Shown here piece after piece: positions 31,802 through 39,454 of a DNA stretch of 52,440 nucleotides; positions within the stretch are counted from its first letter, which is position 1, and every line of letters starts with the position of its first letter. Below the pieces are notes generated by a model that was given only the letters and a program-made list of their open reading frames with translations, was not told where the DNA came from and did not search any database. The stretch comes from Pseudomonadota bacterium (lineage in GTDB: Bacteria > Pseudomonadota > Gammaproteobacteria > Burkholderiales > Chitinibacteraceae). The stretch spans positions 1 to 52,440 of the forward strand of contig JAPLQI010000028.1 of the NCBI GenBank assembly GCA_026399755.1, read 5' to 3'. Position numbers and translations under genes: made by a program.

Positions 31802-32191
31802 ATGCGTCACCGTCAATCTAATCGCAAATTAAATCGTACGACGAGTCATCGTCTGGCGATGTTGCGCAATCTTGCGAATTCGTTGCTTCGTCACGAAGTC
31901 ATCAAGACCACTTTACCTAAAGCAAAAGAACTGCGCCGTGTTGCAGAGCCTTTGATCACTTTGGGTAAAAAGCCTTCGCTTGCGAACCGCCGTCTGGCGT
32001 TCAATCGCACTCGCGATCGCGATATGGTGGTTAAGTTGTTCGACGTGCTCGGCCCGCGTTATGCTGCCCGTAATGGTGGCTATCTTCGCATTCTGAAATG
32101 CGGTTTCCGTCAAGGCGACAATGCTCCTATGGCATTCGTTGAGCTTGTAGACCGTCCGGAAGAAGCGGAAGCGGTTGAAGCAGCTGAGTAA
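31802..32191 (+). CDS. rplQ: 50S ribosomal protein L17
   Basis: Protein by the exit-tunnel rim. The 129-residue product begins [20 protein letters not shown] and has [23 protein letters not shown] near 31-53. A short acidic tail ([10 protein letters not shown]) ends it. It is the last gene of the ribosomal cluster, followed by a terminator. Confidence 0.98.
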   Translation: MRHRQSNRKLNRTTSHRLAMLRNLANSLLRHEVIKTTLPKAKELRRVAEPLITLGKKPSLANRRLAFNRTRDRDMVVKLFDVLGPRYAARNGGYLRILKCGFRQGDNAPMAFVELVDRPEEAEAVEAAE

Positions 32192-32222
32192 TCAGTTGTT
32201 TTGAAGCTATTCGTAGTAAAGT

Positions 32223-32252
32223 AAAAAAGCCAACCGTAAGGTTGGCTTTTTT
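32223..32252. terminator. Bidirectional terminator after rplQ
   Basis: Six As, GCCAACC-gtaa-GGTTGGC, then six Ts. It can end the alpha operon on the plus strand and the HDOD gene on the minus strand. Confidence 0.93.
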
Positions 32253-32266
32253 ATTGCCTGAATTTT

Positions 32267-33154
32267 TTACAGATGCTGTGGCAATCCTGTTGCTACAGGC
32301 AATACAGCGAACCATTGCCATTCACGAGCCACTTTGACACTCACATTTCTTATGAGTGAATAGGCATAGTCAGTGTCGCAGGAAAGAAGATCTGCAATAT
32401 TTTGGTAGTCATCTGGTAGGGCAGGGTCTTGCCAGCCATTTGCGAGGTGACGTGCAGTTGAGGTGGCGATGGTGACTGTTCTGACGCGTGGTTCGTCAAT
32501 GTAGCGCTCATCCATAAGGTGGGTTAGCAGATTTGGCAGCCCCCATTTTTGTGCTAGTTCTGTTTGTAATTCGTTTAAGGTAAAGCCAAGAACTTGTTTT
32601 TGTGCTTCGTTGCTTCGCATGCCAGGATTGAGTTTCATATTTTGTGATATTTGTTCTGCCAGCTCTGGGGCTGTCAGACAGAGTAGTATTTCTGCTAAGT
32701 CATGTAATAAAGAAGCGGTTGTTACTTCGATGGGGTCTACATCGTGCCGCTGGCCACCTAGGCTATCTGCAATAACTGCTGCTAAATAGGCGCGGGAAAT
32801 CAGTTTTCTAATTCTAAGTTGTGCTTCCGGATTTGTAGCTAAGGATTTTTCGATACTATCCATTTTTCCGAATTCTCGGAAAAACCCGCCTAGTCCTATC
32901 ATTAATAGCACGCGATCAATTGTGTTTACATCTGTGTGTTGCGCTGCGCTTCTACGTGATTGCTGGTAGCGTATGATCCTTAGTGTAAGCAGCGGGTCGT
33001 GCCTGATTAACTGGGCAATATCTCTGATACTAATTTCATCACTTTTACTCTGCATATTCAGCATTTGATCAAGCGTATACTGAAGGGCAGGTAAATCGAT
33101 GGCGCTTAATTTAGCAATCCAGTCATGAATATCAAGTCGTTTATTTGCAATCAT
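32267..33154 (-). CDS. HDOD-domain signalling protein
   Basis: A 295-residue protein whose central and C-terminal parts resemble the HDOD domain (a catalytically degenerate HD-like fold found in signalling and stress proteins). Visible features are an N-terminal segment IRDIAQLIRHDPLLTLRIIRY near 43-63 and a helix with HDLAEILLCL near 151-160. No GGDEF, EAL, PilZ or receiver domain is fused to it, and there is no signal peptide. It faces the ribosomal cluster tail-to-tail and is divergent from apaH across 60 bp. Substrate and function are unknown. Confidence 0.7.
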   Translation of the reverse strand: MIANKRLDIHDWIAKLSAIDLPALQYTLDQMLNMQSKSDEISIRDIAQLIRHDPLLTLRIIRYQQSRRSAAQHTDVNTIDRVLLMIGLGGFFREFGKMDSIEKSLATNPEAQLRIRKLISRAYLAAVIADSLGGQRHDVDPIEVTTASLLHDLAEILLCLTAPELAEQISQNMKLNPGMRSNEAQKQVLGFTLNELQTELAQKWGLPNLLTHLMDERYIDEPRVRTVTIATSTARHLANGWQDPALPDDYQNIADLLSCDTDYAYSLIRNVSVKVAREWQWFAVLPVATGLPQHL

Positions 33155-33214
33155 GGTCTATATTCTTTTGGCCAAATGGTTGTGTTTTTATTTTAGCTGT
33201 TAAATGGATGAGTT

Positions 33215-34036
33215 ATGCCACGATATGCAATTGGTGATATTCAAGGTTGTCATGCAGAGCTAATGACCCTAGTCGACAGTATGGCTTTTAATCCACTGAA
33301 TGATCAAATTTTCCTTGTTGGAGATTTAGTTAATCGAGGTCCGTCATCTTTAGCGACACTACGTTGGGCGGCTCAAACCCAAGGTGTTTCGATTGTATTG
33401 GGGAATCATGATCTGCATTTATTAGCTATGTTTGCGGGGTTCTCTGAGGCCAAGCTAGGGGATACTCTTCAGGAAGTTTTAGATGCGCCTGATGTTGATA
33501 TTTTGATGGAATGGCTGCGGAAACAGTCCCTATTAATTGATTTGGGCGATTTCGTTATCACACACGCTGGGATTAGCCCTAGTTGGTCACTTGATATGGC
33601 AAAAAATGCTGCTATAGAGGTTGAGGCTGCATTGGGGGGGGGGGATTGGAAAGGCTTTTTGGCCGTGATGTACGGAAATCAGCCTGTACAATGGACTGCA
33701 GACATGTCTGAAATGGATAGATTGCGTTTCACTGTGAATTGTTTAACGAGAATGCGCTTTGTAACATCAGAAGGGGCTTTGCAACTGAAATATAAGGGAG
33801 AGCGGGATCAAGCACCTGTCGGAGTTATTCCTTGGTTTGAGGCTAAAGATCGCTTACCACTTGGGCGTAAAGTGGTGTGTGGTCATTGGTCTGCGCTTGG
33901 CTTAATGCTCAGAGATGATGTATGGGCATTAGACACAGGCTGCGTATGGGGTGGCGCATTAACTGGGATCTGTCTAGATAGTGGCCGTTTGTATCAGGTA
34001 TCCGCCCAAAGTGAGTATCAGGCATTGCTGGATTGA
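33215..34036 (+). CDS. apaH: Symmetrical diadenosine tetraphosphatase ApaH
   Basis: Hydrolyses Ap4A to two ADP and also decaps NpnN-capped RNA in E. coli. The 273-residue metallophosphatase has GDIQG (7-11), GDLVNRGP (36-43), GNHD (63-66) and THAG (115-118), all metal-binding or catalytic signatures. An 11-base G tract spans codons for Leu139 to Asp143 in a poorly conserved region, and could slip. The 3' end overlaps the convergent acyltransferase gene by 19 bp. Confidence 0.96.
   Translation: MPRYAIGDIQGCHAELMTLVDSMAFNPLNDQIFLVGDLVNRGPSSLATLRWAAQTQGVSIVLGNHDLHLLAMFAGFSEAKLGDTLQEVLDAPDVDILMEWLRKQSLLIDLGDFVITHAGISPSWSLDMAKNAAIEVEAALGGGDWKGFLAVMYGNQPVQWTADMSEMDRLRFTVNCLTRMRFVTSEGALQLKYKGERDQAPVGVIPWFEAKDRLPLGRKVVCGHWSALGLMLRDDVWALDTGCVWGGALTGICLDSGRLYQVSAQSEYQALLD
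33634..33644 (+). repeat. Poly-G tract (11 G) within apaH
   Basis: Eleven consecutive Gs within the coding sequence; the current length keeps the frame open. A change of one or two bases would truncate ApaH. It is the longest G homopolymer I noticed in the window. Confidence 0.97.
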
Positions 34037-34791
34037 GCATTAAGTGCATGATGAGCTGTGCAGATTCGAGCTTCCACAAATTGAGTTAATGTGCGTCGAT
34101 TTGCATGCTCTGTCGGAAAAGGGGCCAAAAAGTTAATTTCTGCGTGTAGTGATCTGGTGCCTAGTATTCTCCAAACAGATTGAGCAATCGTCATGTCGCC
34201 AATATAGGTGGCTGCATCCGAGTATTTTCCTTCTGAATCTGTATAGCGTAAATAGACAGGCTGTATGGTTGCCCGCCCATCAATTGCGGCCTGCAAAAGG
34301 GAAGAGCGGAAGGGAAGTAGCTGCCGACCACAGCCCGTTGTCCCTTCGGGGAACACCGTTACACAATGTCCTTCGTTGAGTGCGGCCACGATGGCTTCAT
34401 TAACTCTCGCTGTATCCCGCTTCCTATCTCGTTCAATAAACAATGTGCCTGAGCCTATGCATAGCCTGCCAATGACCGGCCATGATCTGAGTTCTGCTTT
34501 TGCAACAAAACGAGAAACAGTGACTGAATCTAATACGAAAATATCAAGCCAAGAAATGTGGTTTGCTAGCAACATGTGCTGGCCAGGGTATTGCCCAGGT
34601 TCAATGCCTTGAATGCGCAGCTTTACACCTAAAATGTGCGTTAGCTGTTTTGACCATTTTTGGATGTAGTTCACCCTCTCTTCCAGCGAAAAACTTGGAA
34701 AGCGGAACGTAACCTTGATCAGGCCTTTAGCAAAATGGCTAATTAAGCGGCACAAGCGACTAAGACGTAGGCATAACAATGGAGTGCGCAT
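34018..34791 (-). CDS. olsA: Lyso-ornithine lipid / 1-acylglycerol-3-phosphate O-acyltransferase (PlsC family)
   Basis: Membrane-associated acyltransferase of the PlsC fold. Motif I NHISWLD (His-x4-Asp), motif II GTLFIERDRKRD and motif III FPEGTT are visible, with hydrophobic stretches before them. Directly behind olsB, it most likely adds the second, ester-linked fatty acid to lyso-ornithine lipid; a general PlsC role cannot be excluded. I use the start MRTPLLCLRLSRL (257 aa, family-like). An earlier ATG at 34899 would give 293 aa and overlap olsB by 23 bp. Confidence 0.82.
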   Translation of the reverse strand: MRTPLLCLRLSRLCRLISHFAKGLIKVTFRFPSFSLEERVNYIQKWSKQLTHILGVKLRIQGIEPGQYPGQHMLLANHISWLDIFVLDSVTVSRFVAKAELRSWPVIGRLCIGSGTLFIERDRKRDTARVNEAIVAALNEGHCVTVFPEGTTGCGRQLLPFRSSLLQAAIDGRATIQPVYLRYTDSEGKYSDAATYIGDMTIAQSVWRILGTRSLHAEINFLAPFPTEHANRRTLTQFVEARICTAHHALNAQSSNA

Positions 34792-34876
34792 GCAGCTAAA
34801 ATTCTGTAGGAATATTCTTAATGCTGTGAGTTTAGCTGTTTCTTGGCTCTTGAGCCAATCCCCTTCGGTGTGAAGA

Positions 34877-35620
34877 TCACCGCATGAAATGTTTGGCATA
34901 GCGCATATCCAAATTTTGCATGGGGAGTAGGATAAATAAATCAGCAGTATTAAAGTCAGGGTCCCAAGCTGGCTCACCACAAATTAAAGCCCCTGCACGA
35001 AGATATCCTTTAATCAACGGAGGGATTTCTGTTTCTAAACGATGATTAAGGGTGGTGATAGGAAGAGGGCAGCGAGGAAATACACGCCACTCAACAGGTG
35101 CTAATTTGTCTTTTGCTAGTTTGCGGTAAAGGCTGGCGGCAACATGTCCACCATCTGCGATGGAGACGCTAGCGCAGCCAATCAGATAGTTGTATTGGTT
35201 CTTGCGCATGTATTCAGCAAGGCCTGCCCAGAGCAGGGTAATGGTGGCTCCAGAGCGATAGTCAGGATGCACACATGATCGGCCAATTTCTACCAACTGC
35301 TCACGTAAATGAGCTAAGCGGGTTAGGTCAAATTCTGTATCGGCATAGTAGCTACCGAGTTTTCTGGCTTGGTGTGGGGGTAGGATGCGATAAGTACCAA
35401 CCACTTCACCTGTTTCATCGTCTTGAACCAGCAGATGGTCGCAGTAAGCATCAAAAAGATCACGATCAATGCCGGGCTCACGGCAGACAATGCGCGCACC
35501 CATTTCTTCAACAAAAACCCGATAGCGTAGTGCTTGTGCAGCACGAATTAACTCATCGTTGTGAGCAATACATACAGAGAGTTTGCGTTTGCGGCTTGGG
35601 GTAATCTGAGTTTGAAGCAT
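34877..35620 (-). CDS. olsB: L-ornithine N(alpha)-acyltransferase (ornithine-lipid synthesis, first step)
   Basis: A 247-residue GNAT-fold enzyme that transfers a 3-hydroxyacyl chain from acyl-ACP to the alpha-amino group of ornithine. It closely follows the OlsB pattern: ALRYRVFVEEMGA near 26-38, FDAYCDHLLV near 56-65, VEIGRSCVHPDYRSGATI near 110-127, GCASVS near 147, PPLIKGYLRAGA near 200-211, and GEPAWDPDFNTAD near 214-226. It precedes olsA and follows a four-repeat Pho box, so induction by phosphate limitation is likely. The start ATG has a strong GGAGGA site that can be masked in a hairpin. Confidence 0.88.
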   Translation of the reverse strand: MLQTQITPSRKRKLSVCIAHNDELIRAAQALRYRVFVEEMGARIVCREPGIDRDLFDAYCDHLLVQDDETGEVVGTYRILPPHQARKLGSYYADTEFDLTRLAHLREQLVEIGRSCVHPDYRSGATITLLWAGLAEYMRKNQYNYLIGCASVSIADGGHVAASLYRKLAKDKLAPVEWRVFPRCPLPITTLNHRLETEIPPLIKGYLRAGALICGEPAWDPDFNTADLFILLPMQNLDMRYAKHFMR

Positions 35621-35622
35621 TG

Positions 35623-35646
35623 GTTTCCTCCTGAGTAAGAGGAAAC
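35623..35646 (-). promoter_or_regulatory. Hairpin covering the olsB ribosome-binding site
   Basis: In the olsB mRNA, GUUUCCUC pairs with GAGGAAAC across an eight-base loop. The 3' arm is the GGAGGA Shine-Dalgarno itself, two bases before the AUG. The stem could restrict translation until it opens. Confidence 0.55.
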
Positions 35647-35659
35647 TTAATGCTTGTAG

Positions 35660-35699
35660 ATGACGCTGCGATGACGATTAAATGAAGCTGGAATGACAG
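35660..35699 (-). promoter_or_regulatory. Double Pho box (PhoB operator) upstream of olsBA
   Basis: Read on the minus strand: CTGTCAT, GCTTCAT, TCGTCAT and GCGTCAT, each separated by four bases, so four repeats at an exact 11-bp period. The PhoB consensus half-site is CTGTCAT with four- to five-base AT-rich spacers; the first repeat matches perfectly. Ten bases downstream lies TAAGTT, a possible -10 box, the usual geometry for a PhoB-dependent promoter. It sits between yacG and olsB. Confidence 0.82.
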
Positions 35700-35710
35700 T
35701 GAAAAAATAT

Positions 35711-35902
35711 TTAATGCAGCAAGTGATCGATGTCATCAGCAGGAGCGATAGGTGCAGGGATGGCATATTCTTCATTGGCCCAACGCCCTAAATCGATCTG
35801 TTTGCATCGTTCTGAGCAAAAAGGTCGATTTGGGTTTTTTGTGGAATATGTATGTTGTTTTCCACAACTTGGGCATTTAGTTTGAAACGTAGGCGTGGTC
35901 AT
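35711..35902 (-). CDS. yacG: DNA gyrase inhibitor / zinc protein YacG
   Basis: A 63-residue protein with the YacG zinc motif: Cys10-P-S-Cys13 and Cys29-S-E-R-Cys33, followed by [15 protein letters not shown] and an acidic tail. In E. coli YacG binds GyrB and inhibits gyrase. Its start overlaps the zapD stop by four bases (ATGA), and it ends the pilBCD-coaE-zapD-yacG gene string. Confidence 0.95.
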   Translation of the reverse strand: MTTPTFQTKCPSCGKQHTYSTKNPNRPFCSERCKQIDLGRWANEEYAIPAPIAPADDIDHLLH

Positions 35903-36657
35903 AGATTACAGTAGCCAAGACTGAAGTCGACATCGGCATCGATCACCTTGGCCCTCTCTCCGCTGGTTGAGGGGATGACAAAACGAACATTAATGGCGTA
36001 GCGGTTAGCTGAAAGCTCAGGAACTGCTGCTAAATCAGCAGGTAGGCTGACCCTTAATAGTTGGACCGTTTTACCACCAGACATTTGCTGGAAATTGCCA
36101 TTTTTTGCGGTGTAGTTATTTTCTCGCATGCTGTCACGCAGTAAACGAAGCACAATATCTAAGCCTTGCTTAATAGGCAGCAAGGGATTAAACCAACCAT
36201 CAATATCCATTCTTCGATATTCAGGCGTTTGTTGCTGCCAATAATGGTAGGAGGGGAGGTCAAATGCGCAGGCGCCACCAGGGATGGTTACGCGTTGCTT
36301 AATGGCCATCAGCCATTCATTTTCACGTAGAGCCTGGCCAAATTTCCCCGTCATATTGAGCATTCTGCAATGAGTTTCTTCAATATCCACTAAGACGCGT
36401 TCAAGTGCATCTTCTGAAATCTGTGGATTATTGCGTAGCGCAGAGAGTGATTGCCGCTGACGTTCTAATTCTTGCAGTAAGTCTGATTTCATATCAGCAC
36501 GGCTGGCGACTTCCATGATTTCAAAAATGCCCAAAAGGGCGGCGTGGTGATCAGCCGCAGAGTCGCTCACCACATATTGAATGGTGCGGTTATATAAGTT
36601 TTCGAGTCGCAAAAGAGTGCGAATGCGCTCGTTAATAGGGAATTCGTAGCTAATCAC
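35899..36657 (-). CDS. zapD: Cell division protein ZapD, GTG start
   Basis: Cytoplasmic Z-ring-associated protein that cross-links FtsZ filaments. The GTG start gives [21 protein letters not shown], the family N-terminus, and 252 residues, against 247 in E. coli. A longer in-frame reading to 36717 adds 20 unconserved residues. The [16 protein letters not shown] segment and the LLRDS helix are characteristic. It couples to yacG by a 4-bp overlap. Confidence 0.9.
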   Translation of the reverse strand: MISYEFPINERIRTLLRLENLYNRTIQYVVSDSAADHHAALLGIFEIMEVASRADMKSDLLQELERQRQSLSALRNNPQISEDALERVLVDIEETHCRMLNMTGKFGQALRENEWLMAIKQRVTIPGGACAFDLPSYHYWQQQTPEYRRMDIDGWFNPLLPIKQGLDIVLRLLRDSMRENNYTAKNGNFQQMSGGKTVQLLRVSLPADLAAVPELSANRYAINVRFVIPSTSGERAKVIDADVDFSLGYCNL

Positions 36658-36717
36658 GATGCGTCTAACCGGCGAAGATATTCGATTTTGCAGCAAAAAA
36701 TGGCTTATGAGAACCAA

Positions 36718-37329
36718 TTACGTAAACCGACATGTTTGATCCTGATATTGCTGGTGGAGTGTTTTCACGCAGGATTGTAAATGAGCCAGAGTAGTATCAT
36801 TCAAAATAATATCATTAGCGAGTTGTATTCGTGTTTTTCTTGGGCATTGATTTGCAATAATTGCTTCAATTTCGCTCGTATTGAGTCCATTTCGAGCTTG
36901 TACTCGTGCAATCTGCTGCTCGATCGAGCAATCTACTAGTAAGCTTCGGTCGATTGCCGATGCATAACTCCCTGTCTCAAAGAGTAAGGGTACTGCGAGC
37001 AGTGCATAAGGAGTGTTCTCTGGTAGCTCATCTAGCTTGCGTAGCGCAATCTCTTTAATTAATGGATGAAATATCTTTTCAAGTTTGGATTTCTCTCCAG
37101 GGTGAGCATAGATATGCTTACGCATTCGTGTTCGATTTAGCGATCCATTTACTTGTAGATAGTCTTCCCCAAACTGCTGAGCAATTTGCACTAAGGCTGG
37201 TGAAGGTGGGCTGCTCAGTGCATGAGCAATTTCATCTGTGTCGATAACTGGCGCACCCAGCTCAGAAAACAGCGCCGCCACCGTGGACTTTCCACTGCCA
37301 ATGCCACCAGTCAGCCCAATAATACGCAT
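36718..37329 (-). CDS. coaE: Dephospho-CoA kinase
   Basis: Catalyses the last step of coenzyme A synthesis, phosphorylating the 3'-OH of dephospho-CoA. The start MRIIGLTGGIGSGKST gives 203 residues with the P-loop at 8-16, followed by PVIDTDEIAH near 32-41. A GTG five codons earlier overlaps the pilD stop (GTGA) and is an alternative start. It lies between pilD and zapD, as in Neisseria and Pseudomonas. Confidence 0.95.
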   Translation of the reverse strand: MRIIGLTGGIGSGKSTVAALFSELGAPVIDTDEIAHALSSPPSPALVQIAQQFGEDYLQVNGSLNRTRMRKHIYAHPGEKSKLEKIFHPLIKEIALRKLDELPENTPYALLAVPLLFETGSYASAIDRSLLVDCSIEQQIARVQARNGLNTSEIEAIIANQCPRKTRIQLANDIILNDTTLAHLQSCVKTLHQQYQDQTCRFT

Positions 37330-37340
37330 TCCATCCGCTC

Positions 37341-38210
37341 TCACGGCGCAACACTACTGAAGAGTAGTTGCTGCAGGCTGCTCCCAAAAATCAGTGTAAG
37401 CCAACCTGCAATACCCAAGTAGGGGCCAAAGGGCATTGGTTTACTCATGCCTCGTTTGGCAAGTACACCAAGGGCAATACCAATGACTGCTCCGCTGATT
37501 GAGGACAGCAAAATAATACTGGGAAGTGCTTGCCAACCAAACCAAGCACCGAGTGCGGCGAGTAGTTTAAAGTCGCCATAGCCCATGCCTTCTTTGCCTG
37601 TCACTAATTTGAATACCCAATACACGCTCCAGAGCATTAAGTAGCCAGCAACCGCACCGATTACCGCTTGATCGAGCGGAACAAATACATTGTTTAAATT
37701 AAATAACAAACCTAGCCAAAGCAGAGGCAGGGTAATGCTATCAGGCAATAGATAGGTGTCAGCATCAATAAATACCAAGGCAATCAAACACCACGTCAGC
37801 ATAATGGCCGCGATTGCCGCAATCGTTACTCCAAAATGTAAACCTGCTAAGGCCGTCAGTGTTGCGCAAAGAAGCTCGACGAGTGGGTAGCGAGGGCTGA
37901 TTTTTACACTACAGCCTTTGCAGCGACCACGTAAAAAAAGATAGCTGATGACAGGGATGTTCTCGATGGCGCTAATGGCGTGGCCACAGCTTGGGCAGGC
38001 CGAGCGTGGAACGATCAAGTTATAGCGTGCAATAGGTGGCATGGGCGCATCGATAGGTGCGTCAATGAGCTGACACTCCAGCTTGAATTGCTGCTCCATC
38101 ATCTTTGGGATGCGGTGGATCACCACATTTAAAAAGCTACCCACTAATAAACCCAGCGCAAATAAAAACCCACCAAATAGGGCTGGGCTATCCAAAAACA
38201 ACTCAATCAT
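37341..38210 (-). CDS. pilD: Type IV prepilin peptidase / N-methyltransferase PilD
   Basis: Inner-membrane aspartyl protease that cleaves and methylates prepilins and related pseudopilins. The 289-residue protein has several membrane segments, the cytoplasmic zinc module with CPSC and CKGC pairs (residues ~74-102), and catalytic aspartates in DADTYLLPD and GMGYGDFKLL. It overlaps pilC by one base (TAATG). Confidence 0.96.
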   Translation of the reverse strand: MIELFLDSPALFGGFLFALGLLVGSFLNVVIHRIPKMMEQQFKLECQLIDAPIDAPMPPIARYNLIVPRSACPSCGHAISAIENIPVISYLFLRGRCKGCSVKISPRYPLVELLCATLTALAGLHFGVTIAAIAAIMLTWCLIALVFIDADTYLLPDSITLPLLWLGLLFNLNNVFVPLDQAVIGAVAGYLMLWSVYWVFKLVTGKEGMGYGDFKLLAALGAWFGWQALPSIILLSSISGAVIGIALGVLAKRGMSKPMPFGPYLGIAGWLTLIFGSSLQQLLFSSVAP

Positions 38211-39433
38211 TAACCGACAACCTCGCCCATTTTGAAAATTGGTAGATACATTGCAACGACCAAGCCGCCGATAAGCGTGCCCAATACCACCATAATAACG
38301 GGTTCCATTAAGCTAGATAGCGCCTCAACTGCGTTATCTACCTCTTCTTCGTAATAATCTGCGACTTTACCTAGCATGGAGTCTAGTGCGCCAGATTCCT
38401 CACCAATTGCAACCATTTGCATCACCATATTGGGAAACATGTTTGTGCTTTGCATGGCTAAAGTGAGGCTAGTACCTGTGCTGACTTCAGTTTGGATTTT
38501 TTTCGTTGCCAATTTATAAAGATAATTACCTGCAGCACCTCCCACAGAATCCAGAGATTCAACTAGCGGAACCCCTGCAGCAAACATGGTCGCCAAGGTT
38601 CTACACCAACGGGCAATGGTGGCGTCTAACATGATCTTGCCAATAATTGGAATTTTGAGTAATAAGCGATCCATGACGATCTGAATGGCCTCAGATTTTT
38701 TCCAAGCTTTTAAAAAGCTCCAAATGCCGCCAAAAATGCCACCAAAAATGAGCCACCAATAGGTAACAAAAACATCCGAAATCGCCATGACGATTAGGGT
38801 AGGCGTTGGTAGGTTGGCACCAAAGCTAGAAAACAATTCTTTAAAAGCAGGGATCACAAAAATCATAATTACGGCGGTAATCACAAACGCGGCCACAATA
38901 ACGGCTGTTGGATAGAACAGCGCGGATTTGATTTTCTTTTTAACGCCTAGTGTTTTTTCTTTGTAAGTGGCTAGCCGAGCGAGTAAGGCATCCAAAATAC
39001 CCGCTTGCTCACCCGCTTGGATCAAGTTGCAGTAAAGCGCATCGAACTCATTTGGGTGTTTTCTGAATGCCTGCGTAAGCGAAGAGCCGGTTTCAATATC
39101 ATTCTTAATGTCCATCAGTAGTTTAGTTACAGATGGATTGCTATGTCCTTTGGCAACGATATCAAAAGAGGTTAGTAGTGGTACCCCAGATTTGAGCATG
39201 GTGGCTAATTGCCGAGTAAACATGGTGATGTCTTCGTCGGTAATCTTCTTACCTGAGCCCATCCTTTGTTTTTTTACTTTTAATACATTAATGCCTTGGC
39301 GGCGAAGGGTGTTTTTAACGATGTGCTCACCACCGGCACGCATTTCGCCCTTGACTATTTTGCCGCCGCGATCTTTACCTTCCCAGATAAAAGTAAACTC
39401 TTTTACTTTTAGAGTTTTAGCTGCTAGAGCCAT
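38210..39433 (-). CDS. pilC: Type IV pilus inner-membrane platform protein PilC
   Basis: Polytopic platform protein that couples the PilB/PilT motors to pilin assembly. The 407-residue protein has two T2SF domains (about 74-195 and 275-400), each with a GxLD/GALDSML-type signature (QAGEQAGILDALLAR, AIGEESGALDSMLGK), and three membrane segments near 172-195, 222-245 and 375-400. It lies between pilB and pilD. Confidence 0.96.
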   Translation of the reverse strand: MALAAKTLKVKEFTFIWEGKDRGGKIVKGEMRAGGEHIVKNTLRRQGINVLKVKKQRMGSGKKITDEDITMFTRQLATMLKSGVPLLTSFDIVAKGHSNPSVTKLLMDIKNDIETGSSLTQAFRKHPNEFDALYCNLIQAGEQAGILDALLARLATYKEKTLGVKKKIKSALFYPTAVIVAAFVITAVIMIFVIPAFKELFSSFGANLPTPTLIVMAISDVFVTYWWLIFGGIFGGIWSFLKAWKKSEAIQIVMDRLLLKIPIIGKIMLDATIARWCRTLATMFAAGVPLVESLDSVGGAAGNYLYKLATKKIQTEVSTGTSLTLAMQSTNMFPNMVMQMVAIGEESGALDSMLGKVADYYEEEVDNAVEALSSLMEPVIMVVLGTLIGGLVVAMYLPIFKMGEVVG

Positions 39434-39454
39434 GACATCGCTCCTTGTTGGTTT

